Shown here in pieces: positions 9,900 through 18,870 of a stretch of 64,000 nt of DNA (positions are counted from its first letter, which is position 1; every line of letters starts with the position of its first letter). The DNA is from Zwartia panacis. GTDB taxonomy: Bacteria > Pseudomonadota > Gammaproteobacteria > Burkholderiales > Burkholderiaceae_B. The DNA lies in the NCBI RefSeq assembly GCF_030410395.1, contig NZ_JAUHHF010000004.1:239738-303737 (forward strand). Reading direction: 5' to 3'. The notes beneath the pieces are model-generated. The model saw only the letters and a program-made list of their open reading frames with translations, was not told where the DNA came from and did not search any database. The translations under genes were made by a program, and so were the position numbers.

Positions 9900-9914
9900 G
9901 CAGACTTCAAAATA

Positions 9915-11207
9915 TCAGACGGCTGCGAGTGCTTGCTCCAAATCAGCAATCAAGTCATCAATATGTTCAATTCCGATCGACAAACGAACCGTCTCTTCTT
10001 TTACACCTGCGCGTGCAAGTTCCTCTGGATTGAGTTGACGGTGCGTAGTCGATGCAGGATGGGTTGCAAGTGATTTAGAGTCGCCGATGTTAACAAGACG
10101 AGTAAAAAGCTTAAGTTCATCTTGGAATCGAGCACCCGCTTCACGACCACCCTTCACACCAAAAGTAAACAACCCGGGAGCCTTCCCAGACAAATACTTT
10201 TTCACTAAAGCGTGATCGGGATGTTCAGGCAAGCCAGCATAGCTGACCCAATCGACTTTCTTGTGGGATTTTAAAAATTGAGCAATTTTCATCGCATTTT
10301 CAGTAATACGATCGACACGCAATGCTAGTGTTTCAATGCCTTGCAAGATCAAGAAGGCATTAAAAGGTGAGATGGCCGCACCTGTGTTACGAAGTGGAAC
10401 CACGCGCGCACGTCCAATATAGGCTGCGGGTCCAAACGCTTCCGTATAAACAACTCCGTGATAACTCACATCGGGCTCGTTCAAACGCTTAAATCGTGTT
10501 TTATGCTCAGCCCAGGGAAACTTGCCCGAGTCAATGATTGCGCCGCCCAAACTTGTCCCATGCCCACCTAAGTACTTCGTCAGGGATTGCACGACAACAT
10601 CAGCACCATGCTCGATCGGACGCAGCAAATACGGAGAAGGTACAGTATTGTCAATGATTAGAGGAATTCCATGACGATGAGCAATCTCTGCAAGAGCAGA
10701 AATGTCTGTCACATTGCCAAGCGGATTACCTACAGATTCAGCAAAAATCGCTTTAGTCTTTTCATCAATCAATGGTTCAAAAGATGCGATATCGCGTGGA
10801 TCTGCAAAGCGCGTTGTAATGCCGGACAGTGGCAGTGTATGCGCGAATAAATTGTAAGTCCCTCCATACAATGTGCTGGAGGAAACGATATTATCCCCTG
10901 CCTCTGCAATGGTCTGAATCGCATACGTGACGGCAGCCTGACCCGAAGCCAGTGCAAGCGCTGCAATCCCCCCCTCAAGCGCAGCAACACGCTGCTCAAG
11001 TACATCCTGAGTCGGATTCATAATCCGCGTATAAATATTACCAGGCACTTTTAAATCAAAAAGATCAGCACCGTGCTGCGTATTGTCAAATGCGAACGCG
11101 ACCGTTTGGTAAATTGGGACTGCAACCGCGCGAGTTGTCGGATCTGGACTGTAACCGCCATGAACAGCGACCGTTTCAAGTTTCCAGTTTTTTTTGTGCT
11201 CTGTCAT
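9915..11207 (-). CDS. metY: O-acetylhomoserine aminocarboxypropyltransferase (sulfhydrylase)
   Basis: 430 residues, typical of MetY rather than of the ~390-residue MetB/MetC relatives. PLP enzyme that makes homocysteine directly from O-acetylhomoserine and sulfide. PLP lysine is Lys211 in SLTKYLGGHGTSLGG; IYTRIMNPT (58-66) and LIIDNT (Asp186) are the family's cofactor-contact motifs. The MetY-type tail GDSKSLATHPASTTH is intact. GAGGA precedes the ATG at 11207. Stands alone between the LprI-type gene and the aldehyde dehydrogenase; no SAM or other riboswitch is seen in the short 60-base leader. Confidence 0.9.
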   Translation of the reverse strand: MTEHKKNWKLETVAVHGGYSPDPTTRAVAVPIYQTVAFAFDNTQHGADLFDLKVPGNIYTRIMNPTQDVLEQRVAALEGGIAALALASGQAAVTYAIQTIAEAGDNIVSSSTLYGGTYNLFAHTLPLSGITTRFADPRDIASFEPLIDEKTKAIFAESVGNPLGNVTDISALAEIAHRHGIPLIIDNTVPSPYLLRPIEHGADVVVQSLTKYLGGHGTSLGGAIIDSGKFPWAEHKTRFKRLNEPDVSYHGVVYTEAFGPAAYIGRARVVPLRNTGAAISPFNAFLILQGIETLALRVDRITENAMKIAQFLKSHKKVDWVSYAGLPEHPDHALVKKYLSGKAPGLFTFGVKGGREAGARFQDELKLFTRLVNIGDSKSLATHPASTTHRQLNPEELARAGVKEETVRLSIGIEHIDDLIADLEQALAAV

Positions 11208-11267
11208 TTCATTTATTCCTCAATAATTAGATTGATCAATGCTTGAATGGATTTCTATCAACGTAGC

Positions 11268-12749
11268 TCATCGCATGATGAAAGGATTAGCTGGCGAACC
11301 CTGTGCGTAAGAAATCCACGTGCTCTTGGTTTCCAGAAATCCCTTGATGGATTCGATACCACTCTCCCGACCAATGCCTGAATGCTTCATTCCACCAAAG
11401 GGCATCATGTAACTAATAGCCCGATAGGTGTTGACCCAAACTGTCCCTGCTTTCAAAGCGGCGGACATTCTGAGTGCACGACCGATATCCTCGGTCCATA
11501 CTCCCGCTGCTAGGCCGTAAATGGTATCGTTCGCTAATTGAATCGCTTGCGCTTCGTCTTCAAAGCCGATAATCGACAGAACGGGACCAAAGACCTCTTC
11601 GCGTGCGATACGCATATCGGCAGTCACATCGGTGAAAATCGTGGGCTCCACAAATTGACCGCCTGGTAAGTCCGGGGAATTCGCGGGTCCTCCGCCCAAG
11701 ATGCAGCGCGCACCCTCAGCTTTGGCGATTTCCATGTAGTCCAGAATTTTTTTGTACTGAACGGGCGTCGTCACAGGGCCGATATTCGTATCGGGTGACA
11801 TCGGATTACCCTTTCTTGCAGAAGCGCCTAACTCAGCAACACGTTTGGTGAACTCTTCTTTGATCGAGTTTTGAACCAACAATCTTGAACCGGCAATACA
11901 AGTTTGCCCTGTCGCCGCAAAAATTCCGGAAATCACGCCTGCTGCAGCCTTATCGATATCGCAATCCGCGAAAACAATGTTAGGGGACTTTCCACCCAAC
12001 TCAAGGGCAACACGTTTCATGCTTTTGGCTGCCTGAGCGTAAATCATCGCACCTGTCGCATCAGAGCCAGTGAAAGTAATTTTGGCAACATCGGGATGAT
12101 CAACCAGAGCAGAACCCGCCTCTGCACCATAGCCTGTCACAACGTTGAATACGCCATCTGGAAATCCAGCCTCTTTAGTCAATTCAGCAAAAGCCAGTGT
12201 GGAAACCGAGGCGTACTCAGATGGTTTGACCACAACAGAGCAGCCTGCGGCAATCGCAGCCGCACATTTCCAGGCAATAAACAATAATGGTGAATTCCAC
12301 GCAGTCAATGCGCCGACCACTCCAATCGGTTCTGAACGCGTAAAAGCAAAGGTGTCAGGCTTGTCGATCGGCATCACAGCACCCTCGATCTTGTCAGCCA
12401 ATCCACCGTAGTATCGCCACCACTCTGGATGGTAGTTAAGCTGACCACGCATTTCAGCGATCAGCTTACCGTTGTCACGCACCTCCAACTCTGCCAGTCG
12501 TTCGGCATGTTGTGTCACTAGATCCGCTAAGCGAAGCATCAGCTTGCCACGTTGTGTCGCATTCATGGACGCCCAGGGGCCTTCACGCATGGCGCGAGAC
12601 GCTGCGGCCACCGCTAAATCCACGTCCTTTTTACAACCTTGGGGAATGCGGGCCCAGGGCTTCCCCAGGTATGGATCAATACTGTCGATCCATTTTTTCC
12701 CAACAGGTTCCACATATTGACCGTTGATGAAGTGATTATAAGTATTCAT
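11268..12749 (-). CDS. NAD(P)-dependent aldehyde dehydrogenase
   Basis: 493 residues, full length for the family. It oxidises an aldehyde to the acid through a cysteine thiohemiacetal: nucleophile Cys284 (GQTCIAGSR), general base Glu250 (LELGGKSPN), Asn152 (WNSP) and Lys175 (KPSEYAS). The SD-like AGGTGA lies before ATG 12749. It resembles aldehyde dehydrogenases of the vanillin/hydroxymuconic/betaine class, but the substrate cannot be assigned. It is divergent from the TauE/SafE gene and shares a 192-base region with it that holds a 19-base palindrome, so the two could be co-regulated. The metY gene follows after 60 bases but is probably unrelated. Confidence 0.87.
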   Translation of the reverse strand: MNTYNHFINGQYVEPVGKKWIDSIDPYLGKPWARIPQGCKKDVDLAVAAASRAMREGPWASMNATQRGKLMLRLADLVTQHAERLAELEVRDNGKLIAEMRGQLNYHPEWWRYYGGLADKIEGAVMPIDKPDTFAFTRSEPIGVVGALTAWNSPLLFIAWKCAAAIAAGCSVVVKPSEYASVSTLAFAELTKEAGFPDGVFNVVTGYGAEAGSALVDHPDVAKITFTGSDATGAMIYAQAAKSMKRVALELGGKSPNIVFADCDIDKAAAGVISGIFAATGQTCIAGSRLLVQNSIKEEFTKRVAELGASARKGNPMSPDTNIGPVTTPVQYKKILDYMEIAKAEGARCILGGGPANSPDLPGGQFVEPTIFTDVTADMRIAREEVFGPVLSIIGFEDEAQAIQLANDTIYGLAAGVWTEDIGRALRMSAALKAGTVWVNTYRAISYMMPFGGMKHSGIGRESGIESIKGFLETKSTWISYAQGSPANPFIMR

Positions 12750-12902
12750 AGCAGCTCACCTGTGATTTCCAATTTTTAAAAATATCACCAAATTAAGTCT
12801 GATTTCACCGATCTAACAATTTTTTTCGCCTGAGCTTATGTCAATCCAGCGAGAAATGCTCGAAGAATCGTTTAAAGTCCTTATTGCACCTCCATATTTG
12901 AA

Positions 12903-12921
12903 CTTGATCATTTTGATCAAG
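12903..12921. promoter_or_regulatory. perfect 19-base palindrome, candidate operator
   Basis: CTTGATCATTTTGATCAAG: two 8-base arms around TTT, with no mismatch. It lies 20 bases before the ATG of the TauE/SafE gene, in the region shared with the divergent aldehyde dehydrogenase gene. Its core ATCATTTTGAT recurs inside another palindrome at 17838-17852, beside the LysR-type regulator. The rest of the 192-base intergenic region shows nothing else I can support. Confidence 0.6.
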
Positions 12922-12941
12922 CCATCAGGAATTTCAAGAAA

Positions 12942-13703
12942 ATGTCCGTCTTGCAGTATGTCTCTTTTATTTCGATTGCCCTTTTAGCGGCTTTTTGCCA
13001 GAACTTAACAGGCTTTGCCTTTGGATTGATCCTGGTCGGCTTGACGGGTGCTTTACAAATCATATCGATTGCGGATGCGGCCAATATTGCATGCATTCTT
13101 TCCATTGCGAATAACTTGGTTTATCTCAGTAAATCACCACGTATTACAACCGGTCCCCTTTTAAAGCCAATGCTCATCACAAGCATGATTGGTCTGGTGA
13201 TCGGTTTTATATCTTTGTCCTGGTTTACCGATAATGGCATCAATACCTTGAGATTGATTTTGGGTGTCTGTATTTTTGCCTCGGCAATCGCTCTGTTCAT
13301 GATTAATACGAACACGCGCAAGACATCTGGCAAAACATCCACCTTGACTGCGGGATTCTTGACAGGTGTTCTGGGTGGAATGTTTGCGACGCCAGGCCCG
13401 CCTCTGGTCTACCACCTGTACAGTCAGCCACTCGACAAAGATCTTGTCCGGCATTATCTATTCATTATTTTTGGCCTCACATCTGCTGCCAGACTGGTGA
13501 TCGCACTCTTTACTGGCGAGCTGACAATGAATGCAATCATTCTTTCAGCGATCGCCTTTCCAGCGATTACGATTGCCACCATCACACAACTTAAACATCC
13601 AATCAACTTGAGTCGAAGAGTTGCACAATTGCTCGTGACAGCATTGCTGCTCGCAACAGGACTTGGACTCATTTACTCATCACTCAAAAACATCTTGGGC
13701 TAA
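12942..13703 (+). CDS. sulfite exporter TauE/SafE family permease
   Basis: 253 residues with about eight hydrophobic helices and the duplicated TauE/SafE layout: an N-terminal GFAFGLILVGL and a C-terminal GFLTGVLGGMFATPGPPLVYHLYSQ repeat. Family members export small anions such as sulfite or sulfoacetate, and many have unknown substrates. AGGA lies 14-11 bases before ATG 12942. The stop TAA ends one base before the ATG of the M81 hydrolase gene, so the two are surely co-transcribed. This pairing suggests export (or import) of a compound linked to that hydrolase. Confidence 0.85.
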   Translation: MSVLQYVSFISIALLAAFCQNLTGFAFGLILVGLTGALQIISIADAANIACILSIANNLVYLSKSPRITTGPLLKPMLITSMIGLVIGFISLSWFTDNGINTLRLILGVCIFASAIALFMINTNTRKTSGKTSTLTAGFLTGVLGGMFATPGPPLVYHLYSQPLDKDLVRHYLFIIFGLTSAARLVIALFTGELTMNAIILSAIAFPAITIATITQLKHPINLSRRVAQLLVTALLLATGLGLIYSSLKNILG

Positions 13704-13704
13704 T

Positions 13705-15192
13705 ATGAAAATCCTTGTCGCCAGGCTGAATCACGAAACCAACACATTCTCACCGATTGCTACGCCACTAAAATCTTTCGGTGATGATGGACCGCTATAC
13801 GGCATAGACGCCTATAAGGCGTCTAAGAATACCCGCACAGGAATTGCAGCATTCATTGACGTGCTGGAACAAGCAGGTCATGAGGTGGTCGTTGCTTGTA
13901 CTGCAACCGCCAACCCAAGTGGAACGGTCTGTGCAAAAGCGTACACGCACCTTTGCGATACGATCGTAGCAGCTGCAAAAGGTTGCGATGCCGTCGCCTT
14001 GGATTTGCATGGAGCGATGGTCGCAGAAAACTCTCCAGACGGAGAAGGCGATCTGCTCGAGCGCGTTCGAGCGGCCCTCCCCCATGCTCCCATCGCAGTC
14101 GCACTCGACTTGCACGGCAAGATCACTGAAAAACTCATCAAAAATAGCGACATCGTCATCAGTTTCAAAACATACCCTCATGTAGACATGTACGAAACAG
14201 GTGCACATGCTGGACGACTATTAGTCGACATGATCAGTGGTCGAATCAAGCCCAAACTTGCCTGGCGTCGCTTGCCCTTGATACTCAACACGCTGTGTAG
14301 CCGGACAGATATCGGTCCGATGCATGAGGCCGTCGAACTTGCACGCGCTGCTGAAGCACAAGGGATGCTTGGGGTCTCGGTACTCGCAGGATTCTCCCTT
14401 GCTGATATCGAAGCGCCTTGTATCAGCGTGGTAGGAGTCAGTGACAATGATCCCCAAGCAGCTGAAGAGGTTGTTCAGCGTATTGCAGAGTTCGTTTGGT
14501 CGAAACGCAAAGACTTCATTTATAAAAGTGAACCACTGGAAGTCTCGATTGCACGCGCAAAAGAACTCGCTGCGCAACCAGGTGAAGGACCTGTCCTGTT
14601 GCTTGATCATGGTGACAATTGCATGTCAGGCGGAACGTGTGATGACATGAATGTTCTACACGAAGCGCTCAAACAAGGCCTTGAGGATATCGTCGTTGGA
14701 CCGATTTGCGATCCCCAGGCCGTTGATCAACTCATCAAAGCAGGACTCAATGCGAAGGTCACACTTGCAGTGGGTGACAAAGTACCGTTAACTCAGTTGG
14801 GTGTGACAAATCCGCCCCGACCTCTTACGGGCATTGTGTCAGGAATTTCGGATGGGCAATACATCGTATCGGGTCCAACCTATACGGGTCAGCGCATACA
14901 TATGGGTCGAACCGTGTGCCTACAACTTCCACAAGCTAAAGTCATGATCACCGAAACTCCCCAGGAACACTGGGATTTGGGGATTTTTTCACATATCGGG
15001 ATCGATGCACCTAAACATCGGTTTATCTTGCTGAAGTCGCGGATGTATTGCAGACCGGTCTTTGTGCCAATCTCCAAAGCACTCGTGGAGTGTGACGGAG
15101 GTGGTGTAACCGGGGCTGATCACACACGCTTTCCATATACAAAACTCAAGCGGCCCGTATATCCGTTTGATCTAAACACCGAGTGGGCTTAA
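13705..15192 (+). CDS. M81 family metallohydrolase (MlrC-like)
   Basis: 495 residues from ATG 13705; the frame is open from 13663 but that part overlaps the permease gene. The N-terminal MKILVARLNHETNTFSP is the M81/MlrC hallmark; ALDLHGAM, ALDLHGK and SFKTYPHVDMYETG follow, with LLDHGDNCMSGGTCDD before the C-terminal DUF1485-like part. MlrC is the enzyme that finishes breakdown of linearised microcystin in sphingomonads, but most homologues are in bacteria without that pathway and their substrates are unknown. Metal ligands are probably in the HE, D-H and H motifs above. It is coupled to the permease in front and ends in a hairpin shared with the convergent cupin operon. Confidence 0.85.
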   Translation: MKILVARLNHETNTFSPIATPLKSFGDDGPLYGIDAYKASKNTRTGIAAFIDVLEQAGHEVVVACTATANPSGTVCAKAYTHLCDTIVAAAKGCDAVALDLHGAMVAENSPDGEGDLLERVRAALPHAPIAVALDLHGKITEKLIKNSDIVISFKTYPHVDMYETGAHAGRLLVDMISGRIKPKLAWRRLPLILNTLCSRTDIGPMHEAVELARAAEAQGMLGVSVLAGFSLADIEAPCISVVGVSDNDPQAAEEVVQRIAEFVWSKRKDFIYKSEPLEVSIARAKELAAQPGEGPVLLLDHGDNCMSGGTCDDMNVLHEALKQGLEDIVVGPICDPQAVDQLIKAGLNAKVTLAVGDKVPLTQLGVTNPPRPLTGIVSGISDGQYIVSGPTYTGQRIHMGRTVCLQLPQAKVMITETPQEHWDLGIFSHIGIDAPKHRFILLKSRMYCRPVFVPISKALVECDGGGVTGADHTRFPYTKLKRPVYPFDLNTEWA

Positions 15193-15200
15193 AGAATGGC

Positions 15201-15229
15201 AAGGCGCCACGTCACGAGACGTGCGCCTT
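15201..15229. terminator. convergent intergenic hairpin
   Basis: AAGGCG-C-CACGTC, loop ACGA, GACGTG-CGCCTT: a 12-base-pair stem with one bulged C between the M81 gene and the convergent cupin gene. There is no strong T-run on either side, so it may work as a bidirectional stop or as an RNA end-protecting hairpin. Confidence 0.55.
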
Positions 15230-15239
15230 AACAGGCTAA

Positions 15240-15650
15240 TCACTTATTGTGCTCGGCAGCGATATATCGGGTTTCGCCACTTTCAGTCAGCGTTCGCGTC
15301 GCCATCGGAGAGGCATACGTCCATAGAATTTTCATTCCTTGGGTGCTGGACTTGTTGCGGAACCGGTGTGAGACATTCGGTGGAATCCAAGTCGTATCAT
15401 GTGCTTTGACCTCGTGAACCTCGCCAGCGATGTCCAAGTAAGCCTCACCCTCCAACAGAATCACGCTTTCTTCGCAGTTATGACTGTGAAATGGAATCTC
15501 AGCCCCGGGGCCGAACTCGGTGATGCCGTTGATAAAAGCTTTGGCGCCCGTGGCGGCTGTCACGAGAGGAATCGTTCTTGCACCACCCCCGCGGTCATGA
15601 CTCTTGATTTGATCGGGACGTAAAACAGCGTGTTTCAGATTTTCATTCAT
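15240..15650 (-). CDS. single-domain cupin protein
   Basis: 136 residues from ATG 15650, chosen for the AAGGCGAA six bases upstream; it starts one base after the stop of the Bug gene, so translation is coupled. The cupin metal site is visible as PFHSHNCEESVILLEGEAYLD (motif 1, with His, His and Glu) and TTWIPPNVSHRFRNKS (motif 2, with the last His). Small cupins are isomerases, dioxygenases or sensors. It is the last gene of the Ldh_2/Bug/cupin operon and is therefore likely to act on the same substrate or on its product. Exact reaction unknown. Confidence 0.8.
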   Translation of the reverse strand: MNENLKHAVLRPDQIKSHDRGGGARTIPLVTAATGAKAFINGITEFGPGAEIPFHSHNCEESVILLEGEAYLDIAGEVHEVKAHDTTWIPPNVSHRFRNKSSTQGMKILWTYASPMATRTLTESGETRYIAAEHNK

Positions 15651-15651
15651 A

Positions 15652-16632
15652 TTAGTTCGCCTTGATGTCGTTTTCTTTGATGACTTTTCCATACAACTCG
15701 TACTGGGTCTTTAAAGCAGCTTCAAATTCAGCGGGTGTTGTGCCACGAATCGTGATTCCAAGTTTGTTAAAGCGATCACGAATATCATCGTTGTCCATGG
15801 CTTTTTTCGCCTCAGCGGAGAGTTTTTCCACAATCGCCTTGGGCGTCTTGGCCGGAGCGACCATCGCAGCCCAGGAATTGAAGAAAAAGCCTGGTAATGC
15901 AGATTGATCAATCGTTGGAACACCCGCAAACTGAGGCAATGGTTTAGGTGTGGAGAGTGCAAGCAAGCGAAGCTTGCCGCCATTGATCAAAGAGGCAGCG
16001 GTGCCTAACCCTTGAAAAGAAACATCAACCTCACCGGCAGCCGCTCCTACTGCAGCCTGTGTCGCACCTTTGTAAGGAACATGCACAAGTTTGATTCCAG
16101 CACGTTGCATGAGCAACGCCATCGCGATGTGCTGAGGGCTGCCCACTCCGCCGGAACCGAAGGTCAATTTGTCTGGATTGGCTTTGGCAAACTTGATTAA
16201 ATCCTCTATGGTTTTAAATGGAGAGTCTGTTTTCACGACAACCCCCCACTCGATCGTACCGATCAAGGATATTGGCGCAAAGTCCTTGAGCGTGTTGTAG
16301 GTGGTGTTAGGGTTGATATGGGGAACCATTGTCAACACGCTATCATTGACGCCACCGATTGCATATCCATCTGCGGGCATTTTCAACAGGCGATCAGCTC
16401 CGATTAATCCTGAGGAACCAGGCACGTTTTCAATCACAATCGGCTGTCCCATACTTGTTGCCATGTTCTGCGCGACTAGACGCAAAGCATTGTCAACGGC
16501 GCTGCCCGATGCGAGAGGAATAATCATTCGAATCGGTTTGTCTGGATAATTACCCTGAGCCATCACACTCCAGGATGCCATCGCGAGGGATATCGCTTGA
16601 ATCCAGAAGGCCACTTTTTTAAATATATTCAT
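15652..16632 (-). CDS. Bug/TctC family periplasmic solute-binding protein
   Basis: 326 residues from ATG 16632, preceded by TGGAGAA. Signal peptide with cleavage after SVMAQ. The mature protein has the Bug pattern: YPDKPIRMIIPLASGSAVDN at the start, GSSGLIGADRLLKMPADGY, and HVPYKGATQAAVGAAAGEVDVSF in the ligand cleft region. These proteins bind small carboxylates, often amides or dicarboxylates, for a tripartite tricarboxylate transporter. No TctA/TctB membrane genes are present, as is common for orphan Bug genes in Bordetella relatives. The operon (Ldh_2, Bug, cupin) implies that the ligand is the substrate of the dehydrogenase. Confidence 0.88.
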   Translation of the reverse strand: MNIFKKVAFWIQAISLAMASWSVMAQGNYPDKPIRMIIPLASGSAVDNALRLVAQNMATSMGQPIVIENVPGSSGLIGADRLLKMPADGYAIGGVNDSVLTMVPHINPNTTYNTLKDFAPISLIGTIEWGVVVKTDSPFKTIEDLIKFAKANPDKLTFGSGGVGSPQHIAMALLMQRAGIKLVHVPYKGATQAAVGAAAGEVDVSFQGLGTAASLINGGKLRLLALSTPKPLPQFAGVPTIDQSALPGFFFNSWAAMVAPAKTPKAIVEKLSAEAKKAMDNDDIRDRFNKLGITIRGTTPAEFEAALKTQYELYGKVIKENDIKAN

Positions 16633-16654
16633 TGTCTTCTCCAGTTCATTCATC

Positions 16655-17722
16655 TCAATCAATCAAAGCAGGAATACCCAATTCACGCGACAAGGCTGCG
16701 AGCTCATTTAAAACACCTGCGGCGATCGGAATCCCGTGCTTGGCATAGTCCAAACGCCTCGCATGGCTCTGCTCGCCTGGTAGCCAAATCCGTTCAACGT
16801 TCGGTAAACGCTGAGAACCCTTGATATCACTAATCAATGTATCAATCGCATTTTTGAATACGTTAACGCCTCCAAAGGCTGCAAGATTCAATACCAGGAT
16901 CGCCTGTCCGGTATTGGTGGGTGTGACATGGTCTTTATTGAAGTCTATGACATCCTTACCCATTGCTGCACCTTGCAAGGTGCCAGCCAAGATACCGACA
17001 ATCAATGCTAATCCATAGCCTTTGTAACCGCCGATAGGAAGAAGAAAACCCTCCTCGGAACGCTTAGGATCCAGCAAAGGTTTACCCTGTCGATCAATCA
17101 TCCAGCCCTCAGGCATCATCTGTCCTGCTTTAGCCTTGGCCTTGACCTTTCCATAGGCCGCGACCGTAGTGGCCATGTCGAGAACGATTGGATTTTCCTG
17201 ACCAGCAGGAATGCCTGCTGCAATCGGATTCGTGGATAAAAGCATATCCATACCACCCCATGGAGGGAGATGATTGGCATTTCCCACGGCGAAGTAAAGA
17301 CCGATCATGTCGTGCTGGACTGGCATCGTGGCATACAAAGATGCAGGACCGGCATGATTGCTTCGCCGGGTTCCGACCCAGGCAACCCCTTGAGTGCGTG
17401 CTTTTTCGATCGCCAGTTCGACTGCTTGCGAAACCACAAGGTGACCCATCCCATTGTCTCCGTCCACGACTGCGACAGCCGACGCCGTGGAATGGGCCTG
17501 GATATTTGGACGTTTGTTGATACCACCAGCCAAAATTCGTTTGACATACTGAGGCAGGCGGATCACGCCATGACCATCCGACCCCTGAAGGTCTGCACAT
17601 GCCATCAAGCGCGCGATCTTTTGAGAATCGTCTGCCGGAATGCCGACAGAAACGAATGCACGCGCAATAAATGCAGTGAGTGCCTCAAAAGAAACTGATG
17701 CTGAATTGTTATGTATTGTCAT
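16655..17722 (-). CDS. Ldh_2 family NAD(P)-dependent 2-hydroxyacid dehydrogenase
   Basis: 355 residues of the malate/L-lactate dehydrogenase (Ldh_2) family, which also covers ureidoglycolate, sulfolactate and delta-1-piperideine-2-carboxylate enzymes. Recognised by DLQGSDGHGVIRLPQYV near residue 45 (catalytic His in the GHG, normally SHG), GVRRSNHAGPA-like (WVGTRRSNHAGPASLYATM), LSTNPIAAGIP and LDMATTVAAYGKVKAKAKAGQ. The C-terminal GGYKGYGLAL-V-ILAGTL is intact. It is the first gene of a three-gene operon with a Bug protein (22-base gap) and a cupin. It is divergent from a LysR gene that probably controls it. Substrate not assigned; sulfolactate or ureidoglycolate are only possibilities. Confidence 0.85.
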   Translation of the reverse strand: MTIHNNSASVSFEALTAFIARAFVSVGIPADDSQKIARLMACADLQGSDGHGVIRLPQYVKRILAGGINKRPNIQAHSTASAVAVVDGDNGMGHLVVSQAVELAIEKARTQGVAWVGTRRSNHAGPASLYATMPVQHDMIGLYFAVGNANHLPPWGGMDMLLSTNPIAAGIPAGQENPIVLDMATTVAAYGKVKAKAKAGQMMPEGWMIDRQGKPLLDPKRSEEGFLLPIGGYKGYGLALIVGILAGTLQGAAMGKDVIDFNKDHVTPTNTGQAILVLNLAAFGGVNVFKNAIDTLISDIKGSQRLPNVERIWLPGEQSHARRLDYAKHGIPIAAGVLNELAALSRELGIPALID

Positions 17723-17837
17723 TTTTGTTGAGCTAAATTTTTGACTTGAATTTCAATTTATATCAAAAAACATCATATTTAATTTGGATTTTATTAATAT
17801 GACCGTACAGAGTCCAATATCAAATATCCTCTTTCCC

Positions 17838-17852
17838 ATATCATTTTGATAT
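17838..17852. promoter_or_regulatory. LysR-type operator candidate
   Basis: ATATCATTTTGATAT, a perfect palindrome (6-base arms around TTT) that meets the T-N11-A rule for LysR regulators (T17839, A17851). It sits 9 bases before the lysR ATG, within the A+T-rich 139-base region shared with the divergent dehydrogenase operon. The core ATCATTTTGAT is identical to that of the palindrome at 12903-12921. Confidence 0.6.
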
Positions 17853-17861
17853 ATTTAGTCC

Positions 17862-18776
17862 ATGAATAATTTAAAAGCACTGAGATATTTTGTGGCGGTG
17901 GTGGATGCTGGCAGCTTTACCGCTGCAGCCGCGGCAATCGCGATTGCTCAGCCTGCCCTCACCCGCCAAATCAAAGAACTGGAAGAAAGCTTTGGTACCC
18001 AGTTGCTGCACCGTTTACCAAGAGGTGTACGCATGACGGCGGCTGGCGTGACGTTATACGAAGCTTCGCAACGTATTTTGAGTGAGGCCGATCGTCTCAG
18101 TCAAAATCTGAGAAATGGTCTTGCAGGCGCAGCAAGTGTCAGTCTCGGTGTCCCCCCCACTCTCGGACGCGTCCTGCTCCCTGGCCTGTTTGAAAGCTGC
18201 TTGCAGCTCCCTGGGGCACTGCCCATGCGTGCGCGCGAGGCTTTTACACCTGCTTTACTCGATTGGCTTGAAAGAGGAATTGTGGACATGGCCATCGTCA
18301 CAAACCCTCCTCCGGGACGAAAGTTTTCGCTCAGACCCATGATCAACGAACCGTTCGCCCTGATCTCCACTTACAAAAAAGGGCGTCCCCAATCCCTCAG
18401 CATTGAACAACTTGCCGAACTACCAGTATTGATGACTAGCTTGCACCATGGAATTGTTGACCAACAATTACGCACCCTCAATCTGAGTCTGAAAATAGAA
18501 GGCATCATTGATTCAGTGGATGCAATTCGAGAACTGGTTATCAAGTTTGGACACTCCACGATCATGCCTGTTTCTGTCTTCAAAGATGATTTAAATAGCG
18601 GCAGCATTCAAATTACGCAAATATCCGGCATTCAACTGAGCAGAACTTTAGTGCTTGCACAAAGACGTGATCGCGATAAGGCCGCAGATTTCAACATTGT
18701 CGAACAGTTGATTGAATCAGAGTTTTCTAAGCTTGAAAGAATGGGGGCATTTGGACTGCCAAATTTACGTGTGTAA
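17862..18776 (+). CDS. LysR family transcriptional regulator
   Basis: 304 residues. An N-terminal winged helix-turn-helix (about residues 1-60: LKALRYFVAVVDAGSFTAAA, then QPALTRQIKELEESFG) precedes a substrate-binding effector domain starting near residue 90 (VSLGVPPTLGRVLLP). It is close in style to the NAC/Cbl-like group that has LP-RGV-MTAAG after the helix-turn-helix. It is transcribed away from the Ldh_2/Bug/cupin operon, the usual layout for a LysR activator and its target. A T-N11-A palindrome lies just in front of its start and probably serves autoregulation and operon control. Confidence 0.9.
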   Translation: MNNLKALRYFVAVVDAGSFTAAAAAIAIAQPALTRQIKELEESFGTQLLHRLPRGVRMTAAGVTLYEASQRILSEADRLSQNLRNGLAGAASVSLGVPPTLGRVLLPGLFESCLQLPGALPMRAREAFTPALLDWLERGIVDMAIVTNPPPGRKFSLRPMINEPFALISTYKKGRPQSLSIEQLAELPVLMTSLHHGIVDQQLRTLNLSLKIEGIIDSVDAIRELVIKFGHSTIMPVSVFKDDLNSGSIQITQISGIQLSRTLVLAQRRDRDKAADFNIVEQLIESEFSKLERMGAFGLPNLRV

Positions 18777-18816
18777 CAAATCGTTAATAAAACACACATG
18801 AAGGCTCAATTTAAAT

Positions 18817-18835
18817 AAAAATGATTCTCATTCGT
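18817..18835 (+). promoter_or_regulatory. Fur-box-like site before tonB
   Basis: AAAAATGATTCTCATTCGT matches 12 of 19 positions of the Fur consensus, with the central ATGAT and TCATT half-sites intact. It is 35 bases before the tonB start. Iron repression of the tonB-exbB-exbD operon is expected from the family; the site itself is a sequence prediction. Confidence 0.6.
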
Positions 18836-18870
18836 GATAGATTGCGTTGTTTTATTGAACACCGCTTTCC

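Noticed and set aside
11208..11267. SAM riboswitch before metY
   Set aside because: The 60-base leader is too short and shows no riboswitch core.
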